Below the pieces are notes generated by a model. It was not told the DNA's origin and made no database searches. It saw only the letters and a list, made by a program, of their open reading frames with translations. A program made the translations under genes and the position numbers. This document shows, piece after piece, positions 9,184 to 18,859 of a DNA stretch of 64,000 nucleotides (within the stretch, counting starts at the first letter, position 1; each line of letters opens with the position of its first letter). Source of the stretch: Sphingobacterium tenebrionis (lineage in GTDB: Bacteria; Bacteroidota; Bacteroidia; Sphingobacteriales; Sphingobacteriaceae); the NCBI RefSeq assembly GCF_037126265.1, contig NZ_JAYLLN010000009.1:24560-88559 (forward strand). Reading direction: 5' to 3'.

Positions 9184-10566
9184 CTAATTCCCGTTCACCG
9201 CTACATCCTCCAAATTACTCTTCGAAAAGATCTTCAGCTCATCACAAGAACCAAAATCTTCATTGATCTGAACAAACGTAGTCTTTGTTTTCTTCTCAAA
9301 CCACTCACTCATTTTACGGCGAGTTTTATCCTCTTGCGCATAAAACTGAATAGTTGCAAAATCCTGCTCTAAACTTGCGCGGTGTGGCGGAATACGAGTC
9401 TTCAAATAATTGAATTTATAACCTATCTTTCCAGTTCTTGGATCTTGGTATTGATAGGATTCTGTATATTCTCCAGGTTGGATCGGGTCAATAGCGACAA
9501 ATACCTCTTTCTCCAAATTCTCCACGGCAATAATCGTCGAACGGTTTTCCGATCTAGGATCGATAACCATACCTCCTGTAAACTTCGTTTCTTTATTATC
9601 CGAATATCTAGATGCAGCCGCACTAAAGCTCATCTTACCAGTTTTAACCAAATTCAAAACAGAATCTAACTTGGTTTTCGCGCGATCTAAACTTGCCTGG
9701 GTAGGCTGGGTAAGGATCAAGACATGGCGCACATTAACATCCTCTCCACGGCGTTGTAATACCTGCAAGAAGTGGAATCCATATTCCGTTTCAAATACCG
9801 GTGAGATCTCACCCTCTTTTAATTTAAAAGCCATGGCGGAAAACTCCTTCACATAATTCGTTCTAGGCGCAAAACCCAATTCACCACCTCTTTTTGCAGA
9901 TTCCTTATCTTCTGAATAAAAACGTGCAACCGTACCGAAATCTGTACCATCCAAAACCTGTTGGCGGTATTTCTCTGCACGCTCCTTAAATACATTCTTC
10001 TCGTCCTTGGTCAATTCCGGTTCAATGGTGATCTCACCAATTTCCACCTGGGTACTGATGTTTGGAACTTCATTTTCTGCCAAGGATTCGAAATATTTTT
10101 TAACTTCCAATGGAGTGATCGTGATCTTTTGGATCAAGGAACGTTGGAATTTTTGTGCTTTTAATTGTTCCGCAACTACTGGACGCATTTCCTCCTTATA
10201 CTGTAAGAGCGAACGTTTCAAGAAAGCCTCTACACGCTCCTGACCACCACCTTGAGCAATCATTCCACGCATACGGGAGTTTAGATCATCATCTACTTCT
10301 GATTCGGTTACTTCTACCGAGTCAATGGCCGCTTGTTGAGCCAATAACTTCGTGATGATCAACTGTTGTAAGAATCTACATTTGATATCCGCAGCAGGTT
10401 CCCCACGATTAAGCAGGTATTGGGCGTATTGAGCTTCTACCTCTGATTGTAGGATTACCCCCGAACCAACAGTAGCCACTACGCGATCAATAAGTTTTTC
10501 TTGTGCACTTACCTGTATGGAACATACCGTAAGTATTAATATTATAATCTTTGAAAGGTTTTTCAT
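9184..10566 (-). CDS. SurA-like periplasmic peptidyl-prolyl isomerase
   Basis: Periplasmic chaperone and parvulin-type isomerase that helps outer-membrane proteins fold. A signal peptide spans residues 1-21 (CSIQVSAQEKL). An N-terminal SurA-like helical domain (about 25-165) is followed by two parvulin domains (about 170-275 and 278-390): the first contains FYSEDKESAKRGGELGF and the second RYSDNKETKFTGGM. A C-terminal segment follows. The length of 460 is slightly longer than E. coli SurA (428). It appears to be monocistronic; the -7 box at 10601-10608 is 35 bases upstream. The gene converges on the cysS block across repeat copy B. Confidence 0.9.
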   Translation of the reverse strand: MKNLSKIIILILTVCSIQVSAQEKLIDRVVATVGSGVILQSEVEAQYAQYLLNRGEPAADIKCRFLQQLIITKLLAQQAAIDSVEVTESEVDDDLNSRMRGMIAQGGGQERVEAFLKRSLLQYKEEMRPVVAEQLKAQKFQRSLIQKITITPLEVKKYFESLAENEVPNISTQVEIGEITIEPELTKDEKNVFKERAEKYRQQVLDGTDFGTVARFYSEDKESAKRGGELGFAPRTNYVKEFSAMAFKLKEGEISPVFETEYGFHFLQVLQRRGEDVNVRHVLILTQPTQASLDRAKTKLDSVLNLVKTGKMSFSAAASRYSDNKETKFTGGMVIDPRSENRSTIIAVENLEKEVFVAIDPIQPGEYTESYQYQDPRTGKIGYKFNYLKTRIPPHRASLEQDFATIQFYAQEDKTRRKMSEWFEKKTKTTFVQINEDFGSCDELKIFSKSNLEDVAVNGN

Positions 10567-10600
10567 TCTATTTTAACGCGCTATTCCGATAGTCTTTTGG

Positions 10601-10608
10601 CAAAAATA
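10601..10608 (-). promoter_or_regulatory. Putative -7 box for the SurA-like gene
   Basis: On the minus strand this reads TATTTTTG, a match to TAnnTTTG, 35 bases before the start codon. No -33 element at the usual distance was found. Confidence 0.45.
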
Positions 10609-10736
10609 TTAAATATTATGCCTTTTTTAATACATTTACGAATGAAATAAAATAATAATCTATTTCAGCCGCTTCTTAATTCCGCTAAAATAGCGAAACA
10701 GTCTTACAATAAACTCGATTTAACCATATTTAACAG

Positions 10737-11834
10737 ATGATTAAAAGATATTTTTCAGTTGCATTAATCCTTATGACAGTGGTAGTTACAGAAATTAAAG
10801 CGCAAAAAATTCCATTATATGTTGGAACTTATACGGAAAAAGAAGGGAGTAAAGGGATTTATACTTTTTCCTTTGATACCGAAACAGCAGATGTAACGTT
10901 GTTGTCGGAGACGGAAACCCCTTCACCATCCTTTATTGCACGGAAAAATGAGCTTTTACTGGCTGTAAATGAATTGACCGATGGTAATCAATCGATATCG
11001 GCTTTTCAGATAGAAGGGGACAAGTTGAAATTCATCAATAAATTGCCCACAACAGGGTCAGCTCCCTGTCATGTATTGTTGGATCCCAAAGGTAAATATG
11101 CCATTGTCTCCAACTATTTAGGCGGAACATTGGATATCTATGGTATTGATTCTCAAAAGGGTTTATTAGGTCATGAAGGAAATGTAAAATTCGAAGGGTC
11201 AGGACCGAATAAAAAGCGCCAGGATGCACCACATATACATTCCACATTTTTTGGAAAAGACAATCATGTCTATGTTTCTGATTTAGGTTCGGATCAGATC
11301 TATGAATTCCAGGTACAGAAGAAAGATGGAAAACATGCCTTGAATTTAGCATCGATCATTAAAACTCCTGCAGGTGCTGGACCACGCCATCTTGCCTTTC
11401 ATCCGAAGAAGAAGATAATTTACGCCATTATGGAAATGACAGCTGATGTGCTGGTCTATGAAAAGGAAAATGATACTTGGGTCGAAAAACAACGATTGAA
11501 CATGAATGGGGAAGGCTTTTCTGGAAACAGTGGAGCTGCGGATATCAAGGTTTCCAAGGATGGTCGATTTGTATATGCTACGGATCGGGTTGATGCGAAT
11601 AACATTGCTAGCTTTAAGGTGCTTAGAGATGGAAAATTGGAGAAAATCCAAGTACAATCTGTATTGGGCAAAGGGCCGAGAAACTTTAATTTTTCACCAG
11701 ATGAAAAGTTTGTGCTCGTTGGAAACCAACTCAGTAATGAAGTTGTAATCTTCAAAAGGGATAAAAAAACCGGGCTATTAACAGATTCTGGCAAACGCAT
11801 CAATGCATTTAAACCTGTTTGTTTGATATTTTAA
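10737..11834 (+). CDS. Secreted lactonase-family beta-propeller (6-phosphogluconolactonase-like)
   Basis: Member of the YbhE/Pgl-type seven-bladed propeller family (lactonase_7_bladed). A signal peptide is seen at residues 1-22 (ends EIKAQ). The first blade opens with LYVGTYTEKEGSKGIYTFSF. Family-typical segments follow: SNYLGGTLDIY, PHIHSTFF, GAGPRHLAFHP near residue 210, VYATDRVDANNIASF, and GKGPRNFNFSPDEKFVLV near 310. Length 365 fits. The signal peptide argues against a cytosolic pentose-phosphate role; the periplasmic substrate is unknown. It stands alone and converges on mrpG with only 9 bases between stop codons. Confidence 0.82.
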   Translation: MIKRYFSVALILMTVVVTEIKAQKIPLYVGTYTEKEGSKGIYTFSFDTETADVTLLSETETPSPSFIARKNELLLAVNELTDGNQSISAFQIEGDKLKFINKLPTTGSAPCHVLLDPKGKYAIVSNYLGGTLDIYGIDSQKGLLGHEGNVKFEGSGPNKKRQDAPHIHSTFFGKDNHVYVSDLGSDQIYEFQVQKKDGKHALNLASIIKTPAGAGPRHLAFHPKKKIIYAIMEMTADVLVYEKENDTWVEKQRLNMNGEGFSGNSGAADIKVSKDGRFVYATDRVDANNIASFKVLRDGKLEKIQVQSVLGKGPRNFNFSPDEKFVLVGNQLSNEVVIFKRDKKTGLLTDSGKRINAFKPVCLIF

Positions 11835-11843
11835 CCTGATATT

Positions 11844-12275
11844 TTAATCCGTGGCATCATCCGAATGCGCGATGTTCTCTTTTGCATGGGGCTGTGCTTT
11901 CTCCGGATCACTTTCTAAACAATGTGTTTCCTTGTTGTACATCCCTTTAAGTTCATCGACCACCGTGCCTTTCCACAAAGGGGTGCCAGTAAAATAGGCT
12001 GCTTTGGCTATCATATGGGCCGCAATAGGGGCAGTTAGAATTAAGAAGAAAATAATGGCGATGGATTTGGTAGTTACCGAGACATCTCCAGGGAACATAA
12101 TAGCCGCACAGATCAACAATAAACCAACCCCTAAGGTGGAGGCTTTTACCGTTACGGATAGGCGTAGGTAAAAATCAGGCATCCGAAGAACGCCGATAGA
12201 GGCAAACAGGATACTCAGTGCACCTACGGTGCTTAATATGGCTAGAATAATATCAATCATCTTGTTGTTTTTCAA
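11844..12275 (-). CDS. mrpG: Na+/H+ antiporter subunit MrpG (MnhG)
   Basis: Last gene of the Mrp operon. MrpG is a small membrane subunit with three helices: residues 8-28 (ILAILSTVGALSILFASIGV), about 45-65 and about 70-92. The conserved DFYLRLSVTVKASTLGVGL (family pattern PD.Y.R.HA..K..TLG) lies at about 34-52. The C-terminal 45 residues are hydrophilic and probably cytoplasmic. The start overlaps the end of mrpF by 23 bases, which suggests translational coupling. Confidence 0.9.
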   Translation of the reverse strand: MKNNKMIDIILAILSTVGALSILFASIGVLRMPDFYLRLSVTVKASTLGVGLLLICAAIMFPGDVSVTTKSIAIIFFLILTAPIAAHMIAKAAYFTGTPLWKGTVVDELKGMYNKETHCLESDPEKAQPHAKENIAHSDDATD

Positions 12276-12525
12276 TGTAATAAGAAAAGGCGATAGTGCC
12301 TAAGAAAGCGATCAGTGCCAATATGATCGCCACATCCAATAGCACATCCTGTTCCTGTCGGATGCTGTAGACGGTGATGATTCCAATCCCGATGGTAATG
12401 ATCAGATCCAGCGCGATCACTCGATCCACCACTGTTGGTCCCTTGAATAATCGGATGAAAACCAAGAGCACCGAGATGGTCAATATCGGAAGAATCACAA
12501 AATCAAAATAGGCCTCTAAACTCAT
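12253..12525 (-). CDS. mrpF: Na+/H+ antiporter subunit MrpF (MnhF)
   Basis: 90-residue membrane protein with three helices. The family signature RLFKGPTVVDRVIALD is at about residues 24-39, and the helix after it carries the TIGIGII segment. It overlaps mrpE by 4 bases (ATGA-type junction) and mrpG by 23 bases. It is part of the hetero-oligomeric Mrp complex that exchanges Na+ for H+. Confidence 0.9.
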   Translation of the reverse strand: MSLEAYFDFVILPILTISVLLVFIRLFKGPTVVDRVIALDLIITIGIGIITVYSIRQEQDVLLDVAIILALIAFLGTIAFSYYIEKQQDD

Positions 12526-12998
12526 CGTAATAAATCTAATAATTTACGTTCAACTCCGGTTTTTAATGTTCGGATGAATTGTTCTTCATCCTTCAGGTAC
12601 ATCACATGGATATAAATAGCTTTTTTATCATCGCTGATATCAATGATCAGGGTGCCTGGCGTTAAGGAGATAAAAGTGGATAACAGGTTGATTTCAAAAT
12701 CGGTGTTCGCATTGACCGGATAACGAACAATACCGGGTTTGAAAAAGTATTTTGGTGTAATCACATCATATGCGACCTGGACATTGGCCTTGATTAATTC
12801 GTATAGGAAGAAAAAGAAGAAACTGATGATCTTGGGCACCCGATAAAAATAGCGGACATCCGATTCATTCCGATTCATGATCCATAACACGCCAAATCCC
12901 AGGAGGTATCCAAAGATAAAATTAGAATAGAGCATGGATCCCGTAAGAGCTACCCAAATAAAGGATAGCAACAGGTTCATTAGAAAAAACTTGATCAT
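12522..12998 (-). CDS. mrpE: Na+/H+ antiporter subunit MrpE (MnhE)
   Basis: 158-residue subunit with two or three N-terminal helices (about 5-40 and 55-75). A soluble domain follows, containing NLLSTFISLTPGTLIIDIS near residue 105, the conserved MrpE segment, and IYIHVMYL. It overlaps mrpD and mrpF by 4 bases each. Confidence 0.9.
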   Translation of the reverse strand: MIKFFLMNLLLSFIWVALTGSMLYSNFIFGYLLGFGVLWIMNRNESDVRYFYRVPKIISFFFFFLYELIKANVQVAYDVITPKYFFKPGIVRYPVNANTDFEINLLSTFISLTPGTLIIDISDDKKAIYIHVMYLKDEEQFIRTLKTGVERKLLDLLR

Positions 12999-14512
12999 TG
13001 TTCAAAAACTTTATCGCCCAATACCGTGCGGATATACAGGCTGGTGTCCAACAATTCGTTCGTTATCTTATCCACCAAGATGATGATGTTTTCTACATTC
13101 AGACCAATGTACAAAGTAACACCACACAAAAGGAGGATAGGTAGTACTAAAAGGATCTTTTTGAATGGTGGCAGATCCACAAATTTATCATCAACTTCTA
13201 CGCCTTCAGGGGTGTCCTTCCAGAATACATCGGCCCACATTTTGGCTATGACATACATCGTTACTAAACTTCCTACAATTAAAGCAATGATGAAGAAATA
13301 TTGTTTTTCTATAAAAGCTTCCTGGAAGAGGTAGATTTTTGGCCAAAAGCCTGATAATGGCGGAATACCTACCAGTGAAAATAAGACCAAAGCAATAATC
13401 AAAGAGATCAGCGGATAATTTTTATACAGACCTCCTAATTTATTCATATCCATCGTTCCTCTGATCTGTCGGATGATCCCTGCAATCAGGAACATATTGG
13501 TCTTAACAATAATATCGTGGATCAAGTAGAGCACGGTTCCCATCAGCGCAATCTTGCTGAACATAGCAATACCACCCAGCATAAATCCGATATGGCAGAC
13601 GATCAAATAGGAAAACAGCCTTCTGATATTGGTTTTGATCAATGCCCCAAAAGCTCCAGTAAGGATCGTTAAAACAGCTAGGACCATAAACAGGTTCCTG
13701 GTAAAATCATCTGGTATAAATATCAGACTGAATACACGTAGAATAGCATAGATACCGACTTTCGTCAATAGACCACCAAAGGTAGCTGCTACTGCGGAAG
13801 GTGGGGTATGGTAGGAGGAAGGTAGCCAATAATATAAGGGGAAGACGGCAGATTTGATACCAAATCCCATGATAAAGAATACCGAGGTGATCCCGACCAA
13901 AGCTTTATTGTCAAATTCCCTGATCTTAAGGGAAAGGTCTGCCATGTTCAAGGAGCCGGTAATACCGTAAAGAATCCCGATACCAGTCAGGAAGAAGGTC
14001 GAGGCGAGAATATTCATCGCCATGTATTTTACAGCACCTTCCAATTGTGCTTTTCGGCCACCCAATGTCATCAGAACAAAGGAAGAAATGATAATGACCT
14101 CAAACCAGACATAAAGGTTGAAGATATCGCCGGTCAGGAAGGCGCCGTTCAATCCCATTAAAAGGAAATGGAAGATCGGGAAGTAACCGTATAACATCCG
14201 TTGCCTATTCAGACCGATGGAGGAGAAGATGGAAACCGCGAAACCTGCAATGGAAGTGAGCAGGACCATGGTGACACTGAGCAGGTCGGCAACAAAGACG
14301 ATTCCGAATGGTGCTTCCCAATTGGAGGCATTCATATGGAGCGGTCCTTCGTTATAAACCTTAGCAAACAACCGGATGGCAATCAGAAGTCCGATAAACG
14401 CGCCACCCACACTCAAAAAACGCTGAGATATTGTCTTCCGCCAAGCAATCAATTGAATGATGGCAGTGAACAAATGGATAAAAACAGGGGCTAAAATATG
14501 GTTATCGATCAT
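12995..14512 (-). CDS. mrpD: Na+/H+ antiporter subunit MrpD (MnhD)
   Basis: 505-residue homologue of the ND2/ND4-type proton-pumping subunits of complex I, with about 14 helices. Visible motifs include NLYVWFEVIIISSFVLM with the conserved Glu near 138, the lysine-bearing MGFGIKSAVFPLYYWLP near 215, and HTPPSAVAATFGGLLTKVGIYAI with another key lysine near 250. The C-terminal ~50 residues are less hydrophobic until the last amphipathic stretch. It overlaps mrpC and mrpE by 4 bases each. Confidence 0.93.
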   Translation of the reverse strand: MIDNHILAPVFIHLFTAIIQLIAWRKTISQRFLSVGGAFIGLLIAIRLFAKVYNEGPLHMNASNWEAPFGIVFVADLLSVTMVLLTSIAGFAVSIFSSIGLNRQRMLYGYFPIFHFLLMGLNGAFLTGDIFNLYVWFEVIIISSFVLMTLGGRKAQLEGAVKYMAMNILASTFFLTGIGILYGITGSLNMADLSLKIREFDNKALVGITSVFFIMGFGIKSAVFPLYYWLPSSYHTPPSAVAATFGGLLTKVGIYAILRVFSLIFIPDDFTRNLFMVLAVLTILTGAFGALIKTNIRRLFSYLIVCHIGFMLGGIAMFSKIALMGTVLYLIHDIIVKTNMFLIAGIIRQIRGTMDMNKLGGLYKNYPLISLIIALVLFSLVGIPPLSGFWPKIYLFQEAFIEKQYFFIIALIVGSLVTMYVIAKMWADVFWKDTPEGVEVDDKFVDLPPFKKILLVLPILLLCGVTLYIGLNVENIIILVDKITNELLDTSLYIRTVLGDKVFEQ

Positions 14513-14865
14513 ATATCTTCTTCTTCCGGCGTGTTTAAATCATCCAAATCATCTGAATTGACCAATGCGTAGACACGTTTCAATAATACGATGGCAAATG
14601 CCGTTAATGCGAAACTGATAACAATCGCGGTGAGGATCAAGGCCTGCGGGATCGGATCAGCATAAATATCCTGAAAAACATTATGGTCGGCATCAATTAC
14701 TGGTGGTTTTCCTTTGGTAATACTACCCAAAAGGAAAATTAAAATGTTTGTTCCATTTCCTAGGAGCATGATCCCCAAGAGGAGCTTGACCATACTTCGC
14801 CGCAGGATGAGATAGACCCCCGCAGCATACAATAAACCCAAAACAGCAACAAGTAATAATTCCAT
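14509..14865 (-). CDS. mrpC: Na+/H+ antiporter subunit MrpC (MnhC)
   Basis: 118-residue NuoK-like subunit with three helices (about 3-22, 28-48, 72-98). The family motif LLGIMLLGNGTNILIFLLG is at about 29-47, and DPIPQALILTAIVISFA at about 70-86 is highly characteristic. It ends in an acidic tail (DDLDDLNTPEEEDI). It overlaps mrpD by 4 bases and follows mrpB after 4 bases. Confidence 0.93.
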   Translation of the reverse strand: MELLLVAVLGLLYAAGVYLILRRSMVKLLLGIMLLGNGTNILIFLLGSITKGKPPVIDADHNVFQDIYADPIPQALILTAIVISFALTAFAIVLLKRVYALVNSDDLDDLNTPEEEDI

Positions 14866-14869
14866 ATGA

Positions 14870-15283
14870 TTAGTCCTTGGTTAATGAGATGGTGAACAAT
14901 ATGGTTAAGACGACGCCTACTACGACCAGGTAAACGCCTAGGTCAAAAAATAAGGCTGAGCCTATCATGCCAATTACGGGTATCTTTTCTTCCCACCAAA
15001 GACCGGTCATTGGTGGAAGGCCAAAAAAGGTAGGAAGCACTACACTTGTGGCAGAAATGCCCAATCCGATGGGTATCAAGGACAATGGTTTTCTTTTCAA
15101 TATTTTCATGGTTGCTTCGGTACCATTGGCAAAGCTATGGAGCACGAAGGCGATGGATGCGACCAAGCCGCCCACAAATCCTCCTCCGGGATAATAATGG
15201 CCACGTAGGAGCAAAAAGAAGGAAAATAAGAGTAGGATAGGCAACAGATATCGTGTTGCGGTCTGTAAAATTATACTGCGCAT
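14870..15283 (-). CDS. mrpB: Na+/H+ antiporter subunit MrpB (MnhB)
   Basis: 137-residue membrane subunit with four helices. The motif RGHYYPGGGFVGGLVASIAF at about 28-47 is diagnostic of MnhB domains. The C-terminal GSALFFDLGVYLVVVGVVL is also typical. It lies 4 bases downstream of mrpA. That mrpB is a separate gene means this is the seven-gene (group 1) arrangement. Confidence 0.93.
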   Translation of the reverse strand: MRSIILQTATRYLLPILLLFSFFLLLRGHYYPGGGFVGGLVASIAFVLHSFANGTEATMKILKRKPLSLIPIGLGISATSVVLPTFFGLPPMTGLWWEEKIPVIGMIGSALFFDLGVYLVVVGVVLTILFTISLTKD

Positions 15284-15287
15284 ATTT

Positions 15288-17600
15288 CTATTCTTTTTCT
15301 GATGATTTCAACCTTAATTTTAACAAACTATATACGCCTAAGGCTGCTATACCAAGAACCACCGTTTCAAACATGGTATCTATACCCCGGAAGTCGGCAA
15401 GGATGAGGTTGACAACATTCTTTCCTTTGGCCAAGATATAGGCATTCTCCCCATAGAAATCACTGGTCTGTGTTTGGATAGGTTCGTATAATACCTTCAA
15501 TGCAATAATGGATAAAATGGCTCCAAATCCTAATGCAACCACGATATCGCGGTATTGCTGTTTAGCGGAGGCTAGATTCAGGAAGCCTGGAAGTTTATAG
15601 AGAACCAGTACAAACAATACGGTACTTAAGGTATCAATAGTAAATTGGGTCATGGCCAGATCCGGTGCACTGTAGAACACATACATCAAACAGATACAGT
15701 AACCGATGACACTCATGGAAACTACTGCAGTTAAGCGAGAAGGGGTGGATACAACGATCAATAATGCCCCAAGGAGGATGACGACCACTGCTACTTCATA
15801 GATAGTTAAAGGAGTCAGGTTGTCAAAATCAATTTGAATTGGCCCGCTCATCCATAATTTATAGATCAGCAATCCCTCAGCAAATAGAATGATCTTCAGG
15901 TGGTAAGAGCGTAGATAGCCGTTATGGAATTTGCCCGTATACCAAGTGGAAAAACGAATAATATCGTTACTGTATCTTGTTAAAATACTTTGGGAAGATA
16001 TGGATTGGAATTTTTCTAAAAAGGAGACTTTCTTTTCACTTGGTTTATTGAATATATATAGTAGGATCCCTAATCCTAGGGTTACTAGGCTAAGTATCAA
16101 TACGGTATTAAAGGATCCGTGCCAGATGGCTAATTTCAAATCTGTTTCAGCACCGAATATGCTGTTTGCAGTTGCCAGGCTCATCCATTTCCCAATAAAA
16201 CCAGGAAACAACCCGAACAAAAGACCTAGGGTACCTAAGATTAATGGTGGAATCCACATGGATTTATAGGGTAAGTGTAGCTTGCTATATTCCTGCGGAA
16301 GTTCCCCAGCAAAGGGTTTCCATCCTGCCATAAATCCTGCCGCTACTAGGCAGGTATTGGTAATAACCGCCAGAATGGTCAAAATTAGCATTAGGTTTTC
16401 TTTGCTATGTAAAGTGGCTTCATAGATGAGGTCCTTACCGATGAAACCAAAAGTTCCTGGTAGACCGGCACTACTTAAAGCTGCCAGTATACCTGCGATG
16501 GCCACCGGCATCAATACCTTTCTTAAGCCGGAAAGCTTAGTGATGTCCCTTGTGCCAGTTTCATGATCGATAATCCCCGTTACTAAGAACAATGTTGCTT
16601 TATAAAGGGCATGGACTAAGATAAATACGGCAGCAGCTATAATAGCTTCCCGGGTTCCAACGCCTAAAAGGAATACCAGAATTCCCAATGCCGAGATAGT
16701 TGTATAAGCTAAAATAGATTTCAGATCGATCCGGAACAGGGAATGTATGGCCGCATATAGCATGGTGAATCCCCCTACGATCATGAGTGGATAGGACCAG
16801 AGGTCGGTGCCACCTAAGGCAGGAAAGAACCTCGCCAACAGGTAGATCCCCGCTTTTACCATGGTTGCGGAGTGCAGATAAGCTGAAACTGGTGTTGGAG
16901 CTTTCATCGCTCCAGGCAACCAAAAATGGAAAGGGAACTGTGCGGATTTGGTAAATGCTCCTAAGAATATAAAAAGGAGGATTAATGGATAGAAATCACT
17001 GTTAATAATCCTATCCTTATATTCGATCAATTCCGAAATCTGATAAGTTCCAGCCACATTTCCGAGCAATACCAAACCTGCTAAGAGAAAGAATCCACCC
17101 ATCCCGGTGATGGTCAACGCTGTCATGGCGCTTTTCCTGGAATCCTTATTGTCGTTATTGAATCCGATCAGGAAAAAGGAACTGATACTGGTCAACTCCC
17201 AGAAAATAAATAAGAGCAGGATGTTATCCGAAAGGACCAATCCCATCATGGCGGTCATGAAAAGGAATAAATAACCGAAGAACCGGTCAAAATAAGGATG
17301 TCCTTTGAGGTAGGTTCGCGCATAAAAGAAGATGCCGGTCCCTATTCCGGTAATCAGCAACATGAACAACATGGAGAGACCATCCAAACGGAAGTCAAAA
17401 TTAACACCCAGTGTCGGGACCCATTCGATATGTTGGACAAAGGATGCTCCTGATGCAATTTTCGGGATAAATCCGAGGTAATAGGCAAAGATTCCCGTTG
17501 GGATAAGCGGTAATAAAATACTCCATTTGGATTTGAGCCTGGATCCGAAAGGGATAAGCAAAATGGCGGAAAACAAACCAAGAAGTATAGTAAACAGCAT
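15288..17600 (-). CDS. mrpA: Na+/H+ antiporter subunit MrpA (MnhA)
   Basis: Largest Mrp subunit, related to complex I ND5; 770 residues and about 20 helices. FIFWELTSISSFFLIGF near residue 135 carries the essential glutamate; HSATMVKAGIYLLARFFP near 242 carries the key lysine, preceded by the LPGAMKAPTPVSAYLHSA loop. The C-terminal third contains the DUF4040/MbhE-like segment (from about 600: LTPLTIYEVAVVVILLGALL, then APDLAMTQFTIDTLSTVLFV). First gene of mrpABCDEFG. The operon gives Na+ efflux and pH homeostasis using the proton gradient. Its promoter must lie in 17601-17744, but I see no clear -7 match on the minus strand there. Confidence 0.94.
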   Translation of the reverse strand: MLFTILLGLFSAILLIPFGSRLKSKWSILLPLIPTGIFAYYLGFIPKIASGASFVQHIEWVPTLGVNFDFRLDGLSMLFMLLITGIGTGIFFYARTYLKGHPYFDRFFGYLFLFMTAMMGLVLSDNILLLFIFWELTSISSFFLIGFNNDNKDSRKSAMTALTITGMGGFFLLAGLVLLGNVAGTYQISELIEYKDRIINSDFYPLILLFIFLGAFTKSAQFPFHFWLPGAMKAPTPVSAYLHSATMVKAGIYLLARFFPALGGTDLWSYPLMIVGGFTMLYAAIHSLFRIDLKSILAYTTISALGILVFLLGVGTREAIIAAAVFILVHALYKATLFLVTGIIDHETGTRDITKLSGLRKVLMPVAIAGILAALSSAGLPGTFGFIGKDLIYEATLHSKENLMLILTILAVITNTCLVAAGFMAGWKPFAGELPQEYSKLHLPYKSMWIPPLILGTLGLLFGLFPGFIGKWMSLATANSIFGAETDLKLAIWHGSFNTVLILSLVTLGLGILLYIFNKPSEKKVSFLEKFQSISSQSILTRYSNDIIRFSTWYTGKFHNGYLRSYHLKIILFAEGLLIYKLWMSGPIQIDFDNLTPLTIYEVAVVVILLGALLIVVSTPSRLTAVVSMSVIGYCICLMYVFYSAPDLAMTQFTIDTLSTVLFVLVLYKLPGFLNLASAKQQYRDIVVALGFGAILSIIALKVLYEPIQTQTSDFYGENAYILAKGKNVVNLILADFRGIDTMFETVVLGIAALGVYSLLKLRLKSSEKE

Positions 17601-17744
17601 GAACTAATTATTAGAAATTTATGGGAATTGGCTAAAAATAATAAAAAACTCGCATTTTTCGTCGTTAAATTACGGTTAAACTTGAAAAAAATGTAGTTTT
17701 CGTGTGGTTTTATAATTAGCTTTATTTATCAATTACTAATCAAC

Positions 17745-18824
17745 ATGAATAAAAAACCTATCCTAATTTTGACTCTATTTCTAGGGTTTTTGATGTATAA
17801 TTTTACGGCTTCAGCACAGCAAGCTTATGTGAAACCAAAACTTAGTAACAAAGACTCTTGGTCTTTGGTTTTGATTCCCGATCCGCAATCCTATGTGAAA
17901 TTTGAACGCAATGTTCCGCTGGTCAATTTAATGACTGCTTGGATAAAAGAAAATGTAGACTCCTTGAACACGCAGTTTGTGTTATGTACAGGAGATCTGG
18001 TGGAGCAAAATGATCTGTTGAATCCTAATGGAAAGGCGGCCAATCAGACCAGCAAACAACAATGGTCGAATATCCGTGGAGCATTTCAGAAGTTGGATGG
18101 GTATGTGCCGTATGTATTGGCAACTGGAAACCACGATTATGGGCATGTGAGTGCCGAATACCGGTCCACGCAGTATGATCAGTATTTTAGTTCGGATCAA
18201 AATGGCTTAAATGCAAAGGCTTTGCGTGAAGTAGGTCCCAATTTGAATGGCAATTCCAGCGCGGTAAATGCGGTATATGAGTTTACTACCCCACATCTGA
18301 AGAAGATATTGGTGATGGTATTGGAATTTGCACCACGGGATACCGTATTGCAATGGGCTAAATCGGTGGTGGATAAACCGGCATATGCTGAGCATGATGT
18401 GATTGTTCTTACGCATGTATTCTTGGATAAAAACAGCAAGCATATTGTTAATCAAGGATATAAGATTCAGGATGCTAATTATGGAGCTGCGGTTTTTGAG
18501 AAGTTGGTGAAACCTTCTAAGAATATCCGTTTGGTATTTTCGGGTCATATCGGGGAACCCAATAATTTTGAAGGACATATAGGTTTCCGACAGGATAAGA
18601 ATGCCGCTGGAAAAACGGTCTCCCAAATGACTTTTAATGCGCAGGCAATGGGCGGTGGTTGGTTTGGAAACGGTGGCGATGGATGGTTGAGGTATCTGGA
18701 GTTCTTGCCTGATGGAAAGACCGTGAAAGTAAAAACCTTTTCACCTTTGTTTGCAATATCGCCAGCTACCCAATCTTTAGCGTATAAAACAGAGAAAAAT
18801 CAAGAATTTGAGTTTGAATTGTAG
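17745..18824 (+). CDS. Secreted calcineurin-like metallophosphoesterase
   Basis: A signal peptide ends near residue 25 (NFTASAQQA). The dimetal phosphoesterase motifs follow in order: LIPDPQ (D-x-H variant with Gln, about 46-51), CTGDLVEQND (about 82), ATGNHDYGH (about 127), LTHVF (about 224) and SGHIGEPN (about 266). The second position of the first motif is Gln rather than His, seen in a subgroup of the superfamily. The protein is periplasmic or exported; the substrate is unknown. The M28 peptidase gene begins 35 bases downstream on the same strand, so cotranscription is likely. Confidence 0.85.
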   Translation: MNKKPILILTLFLGFLMYNFTASAQQAYVKPKLSNKDSWSLVLIPDPQSYVKFERNVPLVNLMTAWIKENVDSLNTQFVLCTGDLVEQNDLLNPNGKAANQTSKQQWSNIRGAFQKLDGYVPYVLATGNHDYGHVSAEYRSTQYDQYFSSDQNGLNAKALREVGPNLNGNSSAVNAVYEFTTPHLKKILVMVLEFAPRDTVLQWAKSVVDKPAYAEHDVIVLTHVFLDKNSKHIVNQGYKIQDANYGAAVFEKLVKPSKNIRLVFSGHIGEPNNFEGHIGFRQDKNAAGKTVSQMTFNAQAMGGGWFGNGGDGWLRYLEFLPDGKTVKVKTFSPLFAISPATQSLAYKTEKNQEFEFEL

Positions 18825-18859
18825 TTCTTTTTATACTTTTGGGTTTACCAAGCTATATT

